Positions 19,953 through 27,472 of a stretch of 56,033 bases of DNA are shown one piece after another. The notes below the pieces were generated by a model. That model was not told where the DNA came from and did not search any database. It saw only the letters and a program-made list of their open reading frames with translations. Source of the stretch: Pseudomonadota bacterium (GTDB taxonomy: Bacteria; Pseudomonadota; Gammaproteobacteria; UBA5335); the NCBI GenBank assembly GCA_002862435.1, contig PKDC01000005.1, forward strand, positions 1 through 56,033, written 5' to 3'. Both the position numbers and the translations under genes were made by a program. Position 1 is the stretch's first letter. The number at the start of each line of letters is the position of its first letter.

Positions 19953-20316
19953 GCTTCAGGCTCTCCAGATCCTCACGCAACACATCCATCGTGGCGGGCA
20001 GAAAACGCCGGCTTCGTCTCAGCGCGAGGCTTAAACCAATCAGTGACATCAGCAGGATGACGCCGAAAAAGGCGGGCAAGGACCAAGCCGCCACCTCGCG
20101 GCAAGTGTCCCAGCACTGCACCAGCACCGCGATCACCAAGGTCAACAAGCCAAAAAATGCGGTGATGAGTGCCAGCGCGGAAAAAATCAGGACCCGGCCC
20201 AACTGGCCGCGCCATTCGGCCATCTCCAGGCGTGCCAGATCGAGTCGGGTACCCGCCGTCGCCACAAGGAGCGCCAAAAGCTGTCGGATTTGAGCGCCAA
20301 ACGGGGCTTGTGCCAT
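19945..20316 (-). CDS. Phage-holin-family / YqjE-like inner-membrane protein
   Basis: The 123-residue protein has two strong membrane helices (LIFSALALITAFFGLLTLVI, and VAAWSLPAFFGVILLMSLIGL), an N-terminal amphipathic segment and a charged C-terminus. This is the layout of the phage_holin_3_6/YqjE family. The name is historical and lysis is not implied. It lies between the DUF883 gene (42 bp upstream) and the basic protein gene (8-bp overlap), matching the yqjD-yqjE-yqjK order known in enterics. Confidence 0.78.
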   Translation of the reverse strand: MAQAPFGAQIRQLLALLVATAGTRLDLARLEMAEWRGQLGRVLIFSALALITAFFGLLTLVIAVLVQCWDTCREVAAWSLPAFFGVILLMSLIGLSLALRRSRRFLPATMDVLREDLESLKHD

Positions 20317-20358
20317 GTTGCGCAGTCCTTATCCCCGCCCCTAAGGGAAGGGTTCAGT

Positions 20359-20679
20359 TCAAGAACGGGATTTCAGGCTGGACACGGCCAGCACCACCAG
20401 CGCGACCACACCGATCGCCTGCCAGGGATGACTATGAACATAGCGCGAAGTCTTGTCACTGGCCACTTCCCATTCGTCCCGCGCCGAGCCGCTGAGGTCG
20501 TTCCAGCGAAAATGACCGGCACTGGTTTTGAGACGATCACGCAATGCTTGCAGGCGATTGATCGCCATTTCCTCGATATCGTCGAACAAGTCGTCCAATG
20601 CGTTGAAATTGACGTTGTCAGCGGCCTTGCGGGCCTTTATACGAGCCTGATCGGCCATCGATTTGCGGCGTCCAAACAT
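20359..20679 (-). CDS. DUF883 (YqjD/ElaB-like) membrane-anchored protein
   Basis: The 106-residue protein has a long charged helical N-terminal region and a C-terminal single membrane anchor, YVHSHPWQAIGVVALVVLAV. HPWQAIG is the recognisable hallmark of the DUF883 family. E. coli YqjD and ElaB anchor ribosomes or protect membranes in stationary phase. Here a similar C-tail-anchored role at the inner membrane is inferred. It is first in the three-gene set. Confidence 0.8.
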   Translation of the reverse strand: MFGRRKSMADQARIKARKAADNVNFNALDDLFDDIEEMAINRLQALRDRLKTSAGHFRWNDLSGSARDEWEVASDKTSRYVHSHPWQAIGVVALVVLAVSSLKSRS

Positions 20680-20835
20680 GGGTTAATCTCCCGTTTTGAG
20701 TCAAGCGGAATGTGACAGGGAGCGCGCTTTTCATAGCGCGGCTTACGTTAAGAAGACTGGCGGTTGCGTGTAAAGTTCCCCGCTCAGCCATCGGGCAGAG
20801 GCCAGATGACCAAAAAAAACAAATGCCTGAAAGTT

Positions 20836-21879
20836 TCAGGGCGCGGGATTGGGGTGTTGGCGATGAATCGCCTCGATGCCGTCGACAAGCTCCCCTGACA
20901 AGCGGAGTTCGGCTGCGGCGAGGTTGCTTGCCAGCTGGGCGGGCGTGGTGGCGCCGAGGAGTGCGGCCCCCAGGAAAGGGCGGGAGAGCACATAGGCCAA
21001 AGCCATCTGTGCCGGATCGATGCCGTGCGTTCGGGCCAGTTTCACATAGGCCGCAGCAGCCGCCGCGGCCTGGGGGTTGGTGTAGCGCTTGAAGCGTTCG
21101 AAACGGCTCAAGCGTGCTGCCGGGGGCTGGGCGCCATCCAGATACTTGCCGCTCAGAACGCCGAAGGCCAGCGGGGAATAGGCCAAGAGCGGCACGTCTT
21201 CGCGATGGGCGATCTCGGCCAGGCCAATCTCGAAGCTGCGGTTGAGCAGATTATAGGGATTCTGGATGCTGGCCACGCGGGCCAGCCCCAGGCGCCCGGA
21301 GAGTTCCAGAAAACGCATCACGCCCCAGGGCGTTTCATTGGACAGGCCGATGTGGCGGATCTTGCCGGCCTGAACGAGATCATCCAGGGTGGCGAGGGTT
21401 TCCAGCAGCGGCGTCGCGTCCGGGCTCTCAGCGTGCGCGTAGCCCAGCCGGCCGAAGAAATTGGTGTCCCGATCGGGCCAATGCAGCTGGTAGAGGTCGA
21501 TGTAATCGGTTTGCAGGCGTTCAAGGCTGGCGTGCAGGGCAGCCGTGATCTGCATCCGGGTCAGACGGGGAGCGCCGTCGCGGATCCAGGGCAGCCAATC
21601 GGCCCGTCCCGAGACCTTGGTGGCGATGATCAGTTGATCGCGCTGGCTTGAGTGACGCGCCAGCCAGTTGCCCAGGATGGCCTCCGTGCGCCCCTGGGTC
21701 TCGGCGCGGGGCGGCACGGGATACATCTCGGCGGTGTCGATGAAATTGACCCCAGCCGCCAGCGCCTGCTCGATCTGGGCATGGGCTTCGGATTCGTTGT
21801 TTTGCTCGCCCCAGGTCATGGTGCCCAGCCCCAGGGCGCTGATGCGCAGCGGGGTGCGTCCGAGTGGCCGGTAATCCAT
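20836..21879 (-). CDS. Aldo/keto reductase (Tas-like)
   Basis: The 347-residue TIM-barrel protein begins YRPLGRTPLRISALGLGTMTWG. It has the catalytic tetrad parts DTAEMY (Asp, Tyr), the Lys in IIATKVSG and a His in YQLHWPDRDTNFFG. The last phrase and VPPRAETQGRTEAILGNWL are typical of the E. coli Tas subfamily. It is an NADPH-dependent carbonyl reductase with no defined substrate. It is the last gene of the thiS-thiG-trmB-prk run, 17 bp after prk. Confidence 0.88.
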   Translation of the reverse strand: MDYRPLGRTPLRISALGLGTMTWGEQNNESEAHAQIEQALAAGVNFIDTAEMYPVPPRAETQGRTEAILGNWLARHSSQRDQLIIATKVSGRADWLPWIRDGAPRLTRMQITAALHASLERLQTDYIDLYQLHWPDRDTNFFGRLGYAHAESPDATPLLETLATLDDLVQAGKIRHIGLSNETPWGVMRFLELSGRLGLARVASIQNPYNLLNRSFEIGLAEIAHREDVPLLAYSPLAFGVLSGKYLDGAQPPAARLSRFERFKRYTNPQAAAAAAAYVKLARTHGIDPAQMALAYVLSRPFLGAALLGATTPAQLASNLAAAELRLSGELVDGIEAIHRQHPNPAP

Positions 21880-21896
21880 GCCAGTCTCCGTAAGCG

Positions 21897-22814
21897 TCAG
21901 GGGGTTTGTGGCGGAACGGATTTTCGTCGTTGTCGGCGGCGCAGGTTATCCCGGTTGCGCATCAGTTGTTCCAGGATCGGCATCAGGATGATTTCCATCG
22001 CCATGCCCATCTTCCCGCCGGGGACCACCACCGTATTGCGCCGGGACATGAACGAGCCTTGCACCATCGCCAGCATTTCGGGGAAGTGAATGGGCCATTT
22101 GCGCGGATCCTTGAAGCGGATCACCACGAAACTTTCATCCTGGGTCGGGACGTCGCGAGCGATGAATGGATTGGAGGTGTCGACGGTGGGGACACGCTGG
22201 AAATTGATGTCGGTCTGGGAGAACTGGGGAACCATGTAGTGCACATAGTCGTGCATGCGCCGCAGGATGGTTTCCTTGACCCGCTCGGGGCTGTAGCCGC
22301 GCTCGTTGGTGTCGCGATGGATCTTCTGGATCCATTCCAGGTTGATGGTCGGCACCAGGCCGATCAGGAGATCCGCATGCTGGGCCACATTGACGCGGTC
22401 GGTGACCAGTCCGCCGTGCAGCCCCTCGTACAGCAACAGGTCCGTATCCGCCGGCAGGGGGGTCCAGGGGGTGAAGGTGCCGGCTTTCTGGCCGAAGGCG
22501 CTGGCCTCGGCGTCGGTATGCAGATAGCGGCGCAGTTCCCCCTGGCCGCTGGCGCCATAGCTGCGGAACAGGGCTTCCAGTTTGTCGAACAGATTGGCCG
22601 CCGGCCCGAAATGGCTGAATCGCTCGCCACGCACATTGGCCCGGTGCAACTGCTGGGCCATGGTGTCCCGGTCATAGGCATGGAAGCTGTCGCCCTCGAC
22701 GATGGCAGCGCGCAGGCTCATGCGCGTGAACATGTGCTCGAAGGCGACCCGCGCGGTGCTGGTGCCCGCCCCGGAGGAGCCGGTGACCGCGATGATGGGA
22801 TGGAGTTTTGACAT
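21897..22814 (-). CDS. prk: Phosphoribulokinase (proteobacterial type I)
   Basis: The 305-residue kinase has the P-loop GSSGAGTST at residues 12-20, followed by FHAYDRDTM and the conserved RANVRGERFSHFGPAANLFD and LLLYEGLHGGL segments of octameric proteobacterial PRK. It phosphorylates ribulose-5-phosphate to ribulose-1,5-bisphosphate, the substrate of RuBisCO, so it implies an autotrophic host or one with an orphan Calvin gene. No RuBisCO gene lies in this window. Only 3 bp separate it from the trmB stop, so co-transcription with trmB is likely. Confidence 0.93.
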   Translation of the reverse strand: MSKLHPIIAVTGSSGAGTSTARVAFEHMFTRMSLRAAIVEGDSFHAYDRDTMAQQLHRANVRGERFSHFGPAANLFDKLEALFRSYGASGQGELRRYLHTDAEASAFGQKAGTFTPWTPLPADTDLLLYEGLHGGLVTDRVNVAQHADLLIGLVPTINLEWIQKIHRDTNERGYSPERVKETILRRMHDYVHYMVPQFSQTDINFQRVPTVDTSNPFIARDVPTQDESFVVIRFKDPRKWPIHFPEMLAMVQGSFMSRRNTVVVPGGKMGMAMEIILMPILEQLMRNRDNLRRRQRRKSVPPQTP

Positions 22815-22817
22815 CGG

Positions 22818-23540
22818 CTAATCCCCCGCAAGTCTCACCTCGGGCGCGTCGTCGGTGTCCAGCCTGCGCCTGAAGCACAAATCCCATACGCCGTGGCCCA
22901 GGCGCTGGCCGCGCTGCTCGAAGCGGGTGAGCGGGCGCTCGGGGGGACGGGGTGTGAATGGACTGGCGTCATTCTCGCTGACCAGCTCTGATCGATCCGC
23001 CAGAACTTCAGCCATCTGTATTGCATACTCCTCCCAGTCGGTGGCCAAGTGCAAGACCCCATCGGATTTGAGATGCGCGCAGAGCAGACCGATGAACGCG
23101 GGCTGGATCAGGCGGCGCTTCTGGTGGCGCTTCTTGGGCCAGGGATCGGGAAAAAACACGTGGATCCGGTCCAGTTGTCCCGGCCGCAGGCGCTGGGACA
23201 GAAACGGGACGGCATCCTCGGCATGGACCCGGACGTGGTCCAGCGCCAGATTCTCGATGGCATTGAGCAGCCTGCCCACGCCCGGTTGATGTACCTCGAT
23301 CCCTAGCGCATTCCAGTGCGGATGACGCTGGGCAAAATCGATGAGCGCCTCCCCCGTCCCGAAGCCGATTTCCAGCAGCGCGGGTGCCGGGCGACCGAAC
23401 AACGTGGACAGATCCACGGCCTCCGGCTCGGCGGGAACGCCATAGCGGTCCATGAGGGTGGCGAAGGCCCGTTGCTGGGCCAAGGTCATGCGGCCCTGGC
23501 GGCGCACGAAGCTGCGCACCGGACGAAGAGGGGGGTGCAA
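22818..23540 (-). CDS. trmB: tRNA (guanine-N7-)-methyltransferase
   Basis: From TTG 23540, with GGAGATCG before it, the protein has 240 residues. The SAM site is LLEIGFGTGEALIDFA, and the family signature VFFPDPWPKKRHQKRRLI follows. TrmB forms m7G46 in the variable loop of tRNAs. The frame is open 66 codons further upstream into thiG sequence, but the family N-terminus HPPLRPVRSFVRRQGR fixes the start. It sits 17 bp after thiG and 3 bp before prk in one run. Confidence 0.92.
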   Translation of the reverse strand: MHPPLRPVRSFVRRQGRMTLAQQRAFATLMDRYGVPAEPEAVDLSTLFGRPAPALLEIGFGTGEALIDFAQRHPHWNALGIEVHQPGVGRLLNAIENLALDHVRVHAEDAVPFLSQRLRPGQLDRIHVFFPDPWPKKRHQKRRLIQPAFIGLLCAHLKSDGVLHLATDWEEYAIQMAEVLADRSELVSENDASPFTPRPPERPLTRFEQRGQRLGHGVWDLCFRRRLDTDDAPEVRLAGD

Positions 23541-23557
23541 GGCGCGATCTCCGGGGT

Positions 23558-24373
23558 TCAGGGTCGACTGAAAAGCTGGCCATCCAGGGGGGATGAGGCA
23601 GTGGCGTAGCGTTTGCGCGGGATGCGGCCGGCCAGAAAGGCTTCCCGGCCCGCCTCCACTGCCAGCGCCATGGCCCGGGCCATGCGCACTGGCTCGCGCG
23701 CCCCCGCAATGGCCGTGTTCATCAGCACCCCGTCGCAACCCAGCTCCATGGCAAAGGCCGCGTCCGAGGCGGTGCCCACGCCTGCGTCCACCAGCACGGG
23801 AACCTTGGCCTGCTCCACGAGGGTGAGGATGTTCCAGGGGTTGACGATGCCCATTCCGGAGCCGATCAGCGAACCCAGCGGCATGATGGCGATGCAGCCC
23901 ATGGCCTCCAGGTCGCGCGCCACGATGGGATCGTCGCTGGTATAGACCATCACCTCGAAGCCTTCCCGGATCAGGATTTCAGCGGCCTTCAGGGTTTCCC
24001 GGACATTGGGATAGAGGGTTTTCTCATCCCCCAGCACTTCCAGTTTCACCAGCCGGTGGTCCCCCAACAGCTCGCGCGCCAGCCGGCAGGTCCGCACTGC
24101 GCTTTCGGCGTCGAAGCAGCCCGCGGTGTTGGGCAGCAGGGTATAGCGCTCGGGGGGGATGACCTCCAGCAGGCTCGGCGCTTTGGGGTCCTGGCCGATG
24201 TTGGTGCGACGGATCGCCACCGTCACGATTTCGGCGCCGCTGGCCGCGACCGCCCCCGCCGTCTGCGTCAGGTCCTGGTATTTGCCGGTGCCCACCAGCA
24301 GGCGCGAATGGTAGGTGCGGCCCGCGAGGATCAGCGGACGGTCGGCGGGGAGGGTGGCATCGGTCTGGGTCAT
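23558..24373 (-). CDS. thiG: Thiazole synthase
   Basis: The 271-residue TIM-barrel protein starts at ATG 24373. Signature segments are [45 protein letters not shown] (with the Schiff-base Lys), and [19 protein letters not shown]. ThiG condenses deoxyxylulose-5-phosphate, dehydroglycine and ThiS-thiocarboxylate sulfur into the thiazole half of thiamine. It lies 25 bp after thiS, its sulfur-carrier partner. No thiF or thiO gene is adjacent. Confidence 0.94.
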   Translation of the reverse strand: MTQTDATLPADRPLILAGRTYHSRLLVGTGKYQDLTQTAGAVAASGAEIVTVAIRRTNIGQDPKAPSLLEVIPPERYTLLPNTAGCFDAESAVRTCRLARELLGDHRLVKLEVLGDEKTLYPNVRETLKAAEILIREGFEVMVYTSDDPIVARDLEAMGCIAIMPLGSLIGSGMGIVNPWNILTLVEQAKVPVLVDAGVGTASDAAFAMELGCDGVLMNTAIAGAREPVRMARAMALAVEAGREAFLAGRIPRKRYATASSPLDGQLFSRP

Positions 24374-24398
24374 GGGCACGGGAGTCTTCCTCTGGGCA

Positions 24399-24617
24399 TC
24401 ACAGGGCACCGCCGCCAATGGCGTGAACCACCTCCAGCCGATCGCCGGACGCAAGGCGAATGTCCCCATAAGCGCTGCGGGGGACGATTTCGCCGTTGTA
24501 TTCCACCGCGATGCGTCGTTCGATCAAGCCCTCGCGGATCAGCAGATCGGCGAGGGTGCTGCCCGCATCCACGGTGGCGGCGAGGCCGTTGAGCTCGATT
24601 GAGATCGGGGCGGTCAT
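24399..24617 (-). CDS. thiS: Sulfur carrier protein ThiS
   Basis: The 72-residue ubiquitin-like protein ends [12 protein letters not shown]. ThiS normally ends in Gly-Gly, whose terminal carboxylate is adenylated by ThiF and thiolated. Here two extra residues, Ala-Leu, follow the glycines in the reading frame. ATG 24617 gives the expected length. An earlier in-frame start at 24632 would add five residues. It is the first gene of the thiS-thiG-trmB-prk run. I looked for a TPP riboswitch upstream and did not find one. Confidence 0.9.
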   Translation of the reverse strand: MTAPISIELNGLAATVDAGSTLADLLIREGLIERRIAVEYNGEIVPRSAYGDIRLASGDRLEVVHAIGGGAL

Positions 24618-24746
24618 CAGGTGGATCAACACGGCCGGAGGGGTGAAATTAAGCTTATTCTAACCTCAAGGCCTGCCGCGCGGTCGGCGCAGCTGGGCGT
24701 CCCGGCTTTACAGGTCGGGTGAAACCCCGGAAAATCGACTTTCAAT

Positions 24747-24820
24747 GCGGGTGTAGTTCAATGGCAGAACCTCAGCTTCCCATGCTGATGGCGTGGGTTC
24801 GATTCCCATCACCCGCTCCA
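24747..24820 (+). tRNA. tRNA-Gly(CCC)
   Basis: A full cloverleaf is visible. The acceptor GCGGGTG pairs with CACCCGC, the D-arm is GTTC...GAAC, the anticodon stem is TCAGC/GCTGA around loop TTCCCAT (anticodon CCC), the T-arm is GTGGG-TTCGATT-CCCAT, and CCA is encoded. Its 3' end is the known target of ICEclc-type integrases, and such an integrase gene follows. The last ~18 bp are therefore probably attL of an integrative element, although the second copy is not in the window. Confidence 0.95.
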
Positions 24821-25058
24821 CTGCATCATTCTGCGGACTTCCGCAGAAGTCCAAGAGAGTCTGCAAGTCGTTGCCACACAAGGACTTTTCCTCTCTTTGA
24901 CGTTCTGCCGTAGTCCACTGCGATCCGCCTACAGCCGGGACTTTTAAGTCCACAAACAAGTCCATTTTTGCGGGCGCGGCTGATTCCGGATTGTTGATGG
25001 AGGGGCGAGGTCGACGTGACCAGCATCTGGTTCCTGACTCATGTTCAGGAGCAAGAGC

Positions 25059-26912
25059 ATGGCACTCTCAGACCTGGCCGTTCGACAGGCCAAGGCAACT
25101 GGCAAGGCATACACCCTCCCTGACTTGGATGGCCTCTCCCTGGCCGTCACGGCTGCAGGGGGCAGGACTTGGCACTTCCGCTACTACTGGGCGGGCAAGC
25201 AGAAGCGGATGTCGCTCGGCACCTACCCGGAGGTGACGCTTCGCGAGGCCCGCAGCCTGCGCGACGAAGCGCGCGCCCTGCTGGCCAAAGGCACCAATCC
25301 TCGCGTTCACCGCAAGCAGAAGCGCACCGCTGTCCGGCTCGCCGACGAAAACACCTTCGAGGCGGTGTATCGCAAGTGGCTCAAGCATCGCGGGCTCAGC
25401 CTCAAGGAAGGCCGGCAGACGACCCTCTCGATACTTCCGCGCATCTTCGACAAGGATGTGCTGCCCGCCTTGGGCAAGCGGTCGGTCTATGAGATCAAGC
25501 GTCCCGACCTCTTGGAGGTGATCGCCAAGATCGAGAAGCGCAAGGCGCTCTCCGTCGCCGAGAAAGTCAGGACGTGGTTCAACCAACTGTTCCGCTACGC
25601 GCTGGTGATCGTGCCGGGCCTGGAACAGAACCCCGCCTCCGATCTCGATGTGGTGGCGCTGCCGCTGCCACCCGTCAACCACAACCCGTTCCTGCGCATG
25701 GCCGAACTGCCGAAGCTGTTGCAGCGTCTGCGCAGCTATCGCGGCAGGCGGCAGACCCAGCTCGGGCTGCGGCTATTGCTGCTGACCGGCGTGCGAACCG
25801 GCGAGCTGCGACAGGCGATGCCGGATCAATTTGATCTGGACCGGGGGTTGTGGATCATCCCGCCCGACGTCGTGAAGCAACTCCAGTTGGATATGCGCAA
25901 GAAGCGGCAGCAGCCGAAGGACATCCCGCCCTACATCGTGCCGCTGTCGATTCAGGCCATGGAGATCGTCCGGCACCTGCTGGATGAGTTCAAGCCGGCC
26001 CAGCGCCACCTGTTCCGGCACGACAGCGACTTGAAGAAGCGCATCAGCGAGAACACGCTCAATGGTGCGCTCAAACGCATGGGCTATCAGGAGCGCCTGA
26101 CGGGGCACGGCATCCGCGGCACGATGTCCACTGCGCTCAACGAGATCGGCTACCCGAAGGTCTGGGTGGATGCACAGCTCTCGCATGTCGATCCCAACAA
26201 GGTCAGCGCGACCTACAACCATGCCGAGTACGTGGAGCAGCGTCGCCGCATGATGCAGGACTGGGCCGATCGGCTCGACCTCTTCGAGCAGAACCAGGTC
26301 GAGGCGGCCAGCATGCCGCTCACCGTGCATCTGGAAGGCGTGCCCGCGTTCCCGAATGAGCAAACCGCAAGCGCACCCTCCACGCCGGTTGCCGCTTCGC
26401 CAATCCTGCTCGTGACGAAGCCGGGTGACGCCATGCCGTTGGTTTCTGCCGCCACACATCGGCTGCCGGCGGTTCCGCCCCCTCGATCAGCCGCGCCGCT
26501 GGTGCCTTCGGACATTCAGCGCGAGAAGATGGAGCTGTTCGATGTCTTCGAAGCGCCGCACAACCTTCCCGTCGCTGCGTTTGCCAAGATGGCAGGCAAA
26601 TCCCGCAGGTGGATCAGCTACGAGATCAAGGCGGGCAACTTGCTGGCTTTGAACGTAGGCAACCGCGGCCAGCGCGTGCCGGACTGGCACCTCGACCCGC
26701 TCAAGCACGAGCTGATCCAGTCCGTCCTGAAGCTGACCAGGGATGCGGACCCTTGGCAGATCTACCATGCACTGCTGCAACCGCGCTCGATGCTGCGGGG
26801 GCGTTCGGCACTGGAGGGCGTGACTGCCAGCAATCTCGACAAGCTCGCCATGGCAGTGAGCACGGCCGTGAAGGAAAGCGAATGGACCCCGCCGCGAGTC
26901 GGGGTCGCCTAG
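25059..26912 (+). CDS. Tyrosine recombinase, IntB13/ICEclc-like integrase
   Basis: From ATG 25059 (AGGAG seven bases upstream) the protein has 617 residues. The N-terminal arm-binding domain (LPDLDGLSLAVTAAGG...LGTYPEVTLREAR) is P4-integrase-like. The catalytic core shows LLTGVRTGEL (Arg), GHGIRGTMST (His-x-x-Arg), LSHVD and YNHAEYVEQRRRMMQDWAD with the nucleophile Tyr. About 190 residues follow the core, far beyond the ~400-residue norm but as in the large IntB13-type integrases that target tRNA-Gly. The tail includes a helix-turn-helix-like segment and DPWQIYHALLQPRSMLRGRS. It should catalyse integration at the adjacent tRNA. Confidence 0.93.
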   Translation: MALSDLAVRQAKATGKAYTLPDLDGLSLAVTAAGGRTWHFRYYWAGKQKRMSLGTYPEVTLREARSLRDEARALLAKGTNPRVHRKQKRTAVRLADENTFEAVYRKWLKHRGLSLKEGRQTTLSILPRIFDKDVLPALGKRSVYEIKRPDLLEVIAKIEKRKALSVAEKVRTWFNQLFRYALVIVPGLEQNPASDLDVVALPLPPVNHNPFLRMAELPKLLQRLRSYRGRRQTQLGLRLLLLTGVRTGELRQAMPDQFDLDRGLWIIPPDVVKQLQLDMRKKRQQPKDIPPYIVPLSIQAMEIVRHLLDEFKPAQRHLFRHDSDLKKRISENTLNGALKRMGYQERLTGHGIRGTMSTALNEIGYPKVWVDAQLSHVDPNKVSATYNHAEYVEQRRRMMQDWADRLDLFEQNQVEAASMPLTVHLEGVPAFPNEQTASAPSTPVAASPILLVTKPGDAMPLVSAATHRLPAVPPPRSAAPLVPSDIQREKMELFDVFEAPHNLPVAAFAKMAGKSRRWISYEIKAGNLLALNVGNRGQRVPDWHLDPLKHELIQSVLKLTRDADPWQIYHALLQPRSMLRGRSALEGVTASNLDKLAMAVSTAVKESEWTPPRVGVA

Positions 26913-26947
26913 CAGGGGAAGCCACAGAATTTGGGAAAAATCGTACG

Positions 26948-27391
26948 CTAAACGCCAGCGCTGGCCTCGTCTCGGGTGCTGACGGTATGGCAAGAACAAT
27001 TCACGAGCCCTTGAAGAATGCCGCACGCCTCGACGGGTCGTGCGCCGGCGCACTTTTCACGCAAGGCCGTCAAATGCAGCCTTAGCTGCAACAACGCCTC
27101 GACCCGCGCCTCCACCTGCCGGATATGGTCATCCAGCAGGGCATTCACTTTTCCGCAATCCTGGGTGGGGCTGTCCCACAGGTTCAGTAAGGTCCGAATC
27201 TCGCCCAGCGACATGTCCAGCGAACGGCAGTGGCGAATGAACTGCATGCGCTTGACTTGCTCCTCGCCGTACAGCCGATAGTTCCCGCTGCTTCGCGCCG
27301 GCTCAGGCAATAGCCCTTCCTTTTCGTAGTAACGAATGGTCACGACCTCGCATCCCGTGCGCTGCGCCAGTTCGCCGATCCTGATTTCCAT
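26948..27391 (-). CDS. pbrR: MerR-family Pb(II)/Cd(II)-responsive regulator (PbrR/CadR)
   Basis: The 147-residue regulator has the MerR winged HTH (IRIGELAQRTGCEVVTIRYYEKEGLL) and a dimerisation helix. The metal-binding loop CAGARPVEACGILQGL lies after an upstream Cys in DCGKVNALL, giving the three-Cys pattern of CadR/PbrR rather than CueR or MerR. It should bind the operator at 27412-27430 and activate the divergent ATPase gene by DNA unwinding when Pb(II) or Cd(II) is bound. A strong GGAGG site precedes the start. CadR and PbrR cannot be told apart by sequence alone, and the pbrBC-type gene in the operon favours PbrR. Confidence 0.88.
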   Translation of the reverse strand: MEIRIGELAQRTGCEVVTIRYYEKEGLLPEPARSSGNYRLYGEEQVKRMQFIRHCRSLDMSLGEIRTLLNLWDSPTQDCGKVNALLDDHIRQVEARVEALLQLRLHLTALREKCAGARPVEACGILQGLVNCSCHTVSTRDEASAGV

Positions 27392-27407
27392 GCTGGTCCT
27401 CCAATGC

Positions 27408-27438
27408 TTGACCCTATAGCCACTATAGGGATTTTAAT
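27408..27438 (+). promoter_or_regulatory. MerR-type pbr/cad promoter and operator
   Basis: A -35 box TTGACC (27408-27413) and a -10 box TTTAAT (27433-27438) are 19 bp apart, the overlong spacing typical of MerR-activated promoters. The spacer holds a dyad with perfect 8-bp arms, CCCTATAG-CCA-CTATAGGG (27412-27430). It faces the ATPase gene, 34 bp upstream of its ATG, and lies between the divergent regulator and transporter genes. Confidence 0.9.
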
Positions 27439-27472
27439 GCATTTGAACGAATGACGACGCCGAGGAATTGCT

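Noticed and set aside
24618-24746. Possible TPP riboswitch before thiS
   Set aside because: The conserved CTGAGA and ACCTGA-type core is absent.
24708-24965. Minus-strand frame reading MGIEPTPSAWEAEVLPLN
   Set aside because: This is the well-known spurious translation of the strand opposite a tRNA-Gly gene.
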